From Streptomyces sp. NRRL S-1022 (GTDB lineage: Bacteria; Actinomycetota; Actinomycetes; Streptomycetales; Streptomycetaceae), in assembly GCF_000720135.1 (NCBI RefSeq), contig NZ_JOIU01000032.1:1-64000 (forward strand): a DNA stretch of 64,000 nucleotides. Direction: 5' to 3'. Position numbers and translations under genes: made by a program. Shown here in pieces: positions 63,621-64,000 of this stretch. Each line of letters opens with the position of its first letter. Within the stretch, counting starts at the first letter, position 1. The notes beneath the pieces were generated by a model. The model had not been told where the DNA came from. It saw only the letters and a program-made list of their open reading frames with translations, and did no database searches.

Positions 63621-64000
63621 ATGTCACGCTTGGCGCATTCGGCACTGCATCGGGTCCGCCCGGGCATGGCCGCCCTCACCGCTGTCGCCGCCGTCATGAC
63701 CGTCGGCGTTTCTGATCCCCCCGCGACGGCCGCGGCACCGCCCGTCGTTCCCCGCGCGGGTGGCGCACCGTCAGGGATCAGCACGCTCACGGACAAGTTG
63801 ACGACACCCTGGGGGATTTCGTTCCTCCGGGGCCGCAATGCGGCGCTGGTGACGGAACGCGACACCGGCGAGGTCTGGAAGGTCTCCCTGGACGGCACCA
63901 AGAAGAAGGCCGGCACGGTGCCGAACGCGGTATGGCACGAGGAGACGCAGGACAAGGGCGGCCTGCTGGGTGTCGCCGTGTCACCGACCTGGAACGGGAC
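63621..64000 (+). CDS. PQQ-dependent sugar dehydrogenase-like protein (partial)
   Basis: The first 126 codons of a secreted protein cut by the window edge. A basic start and hydrophobic stretch (MAALTAVAAVMTVGVSD) form a signal peptide with a site near TAAAPP. The mature part opens with LTDKLTTPWGISFLRGRNAALVTERDTG and TQDKGGLLGVAVSPTW, the usual first blade of the glucose/sorbosone dehydrogenase (GSDH) beta-propeller family, which oxidises sugars with PQQ. Purine-rich AGGAAAGG lies upstream of ATG 63621. It could act on sugars released from the neighbouring exopolysaccharide. Confidence 0.8.
   Translation, partial: MSRLAHSALHRVRPGMAALTAVAAVMTVGVSDPPATAAAPPVVPRAGGAPSGISTLTDKLTTPWGISFLRGRNAALVTERDTGEVWKVSLDGTKKKAGTVPNAVWHEETQDKGGLLGVAVSPTWNG

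Noticed and set aside
1..64000. CRISPR arrays, transposons, tRNA or rRNA genes
   Set aside because: No direct-repeat-spacer pattern, no transposase frame and no tRNA-like cloverleaf with the conserved TTCGA loop was found on reading both strands.

Overview
The window is a stretch of high-GC actinobacterial chromosome, almost certainly Streptomyces. The evidence is the very strong G/C bias at third codon positions, frequent GTG starts, four-base ATGA/GTGA gene overlaps, Tat signals, several large SpoIIE-type PP2C phosphatases, an SCO2400-type zinc-ribbon protein and a LuxR-type ATPase regulator. I see no rRNA, tRNA, CRISPR array, transposase or prophage. I support about 48 genes; the last runs off the right edge.

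Left part (1-12507). The window opens in a pyrimidine-rich tract with a 7-bp period. Next come a MoxR-type AAA+ ATPase with its overlapping VWA/metallopeptidase partner, a GNAT acetyltransferase and two small proteins. A lipid-related block follows: a Tat-exported alpha/beta hydrolase, a GMC flavoprotein oxidoreductase of the cholesterol-oxidase type and a patatin phospholipase. A leftward response regulator/sensor kinase pair closes this part.

Siderophore block (12917-18791). Two IucA/IucC (NIS) synthetases, a PLP-dependent decarboxylase of the SbnH/PvsE type and an EntS-like MFS exporter form one tight operon. There is no amine hydroxylase or acyltransferase, so the predicted product is a citrate/carboxylate-type siderophore rather than a desferrioxamine-type hydroxamate.

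Signalling and metabolism (18928-48101). Five SpoIIE-type PP2C phosphatases lie within 25 kb, and four of them also carry an anti-sigma-type HATPase domain. Between them are a stand-alone divergent type III polyketide synthase, a lipoprotein whose signal peptide can only be reached from a non-canonical ATC start, a LuxR-type ATPase regulator, an intradiol dioxygenase, and a PadR regulator with an acyl-CoA dehydrogenase. The PadR gene is preceded by a perfect 12-2-12 palindrome. Also here are a peptidoglycan-binding protein with an internal 60-bp minisatellite, an SDR/CMD pair facing a PucR-type regulator, a cation:solute symporter with its DUF485 partner, and an MDR/SDR oxidoreductase pair. 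A frameshifted remnant of a Fur-family gene follows at about 48.1-48.25 kb.

Exopolysaccharide island (48370-63273). This looks like a complete Wzx/Wzy-type locus: priming glycosylphosphotransferase, hexapeptide acyltransferase, two GT4 glycosyltransferases, a GDP-mannose 3,5-epimerase strikingly like the plant enzyme, a Wzy-like polymerase, a Wzz-like chain-length protein with a degenerate P-loop, a Wzx flippase, a secreted beta-propeller/FN3 protein, a cytidylyltransferase, a convergent CDP-alcohol phosphatidyltransferase and a Tat-exported beta-helix protein. Together they could make a GDP-L-galactose- or L-gulose-containing polymer, possibly with a phospho-alcohol substituent. The window ends in a secreted PQQ-type sugar dehydrogenase.
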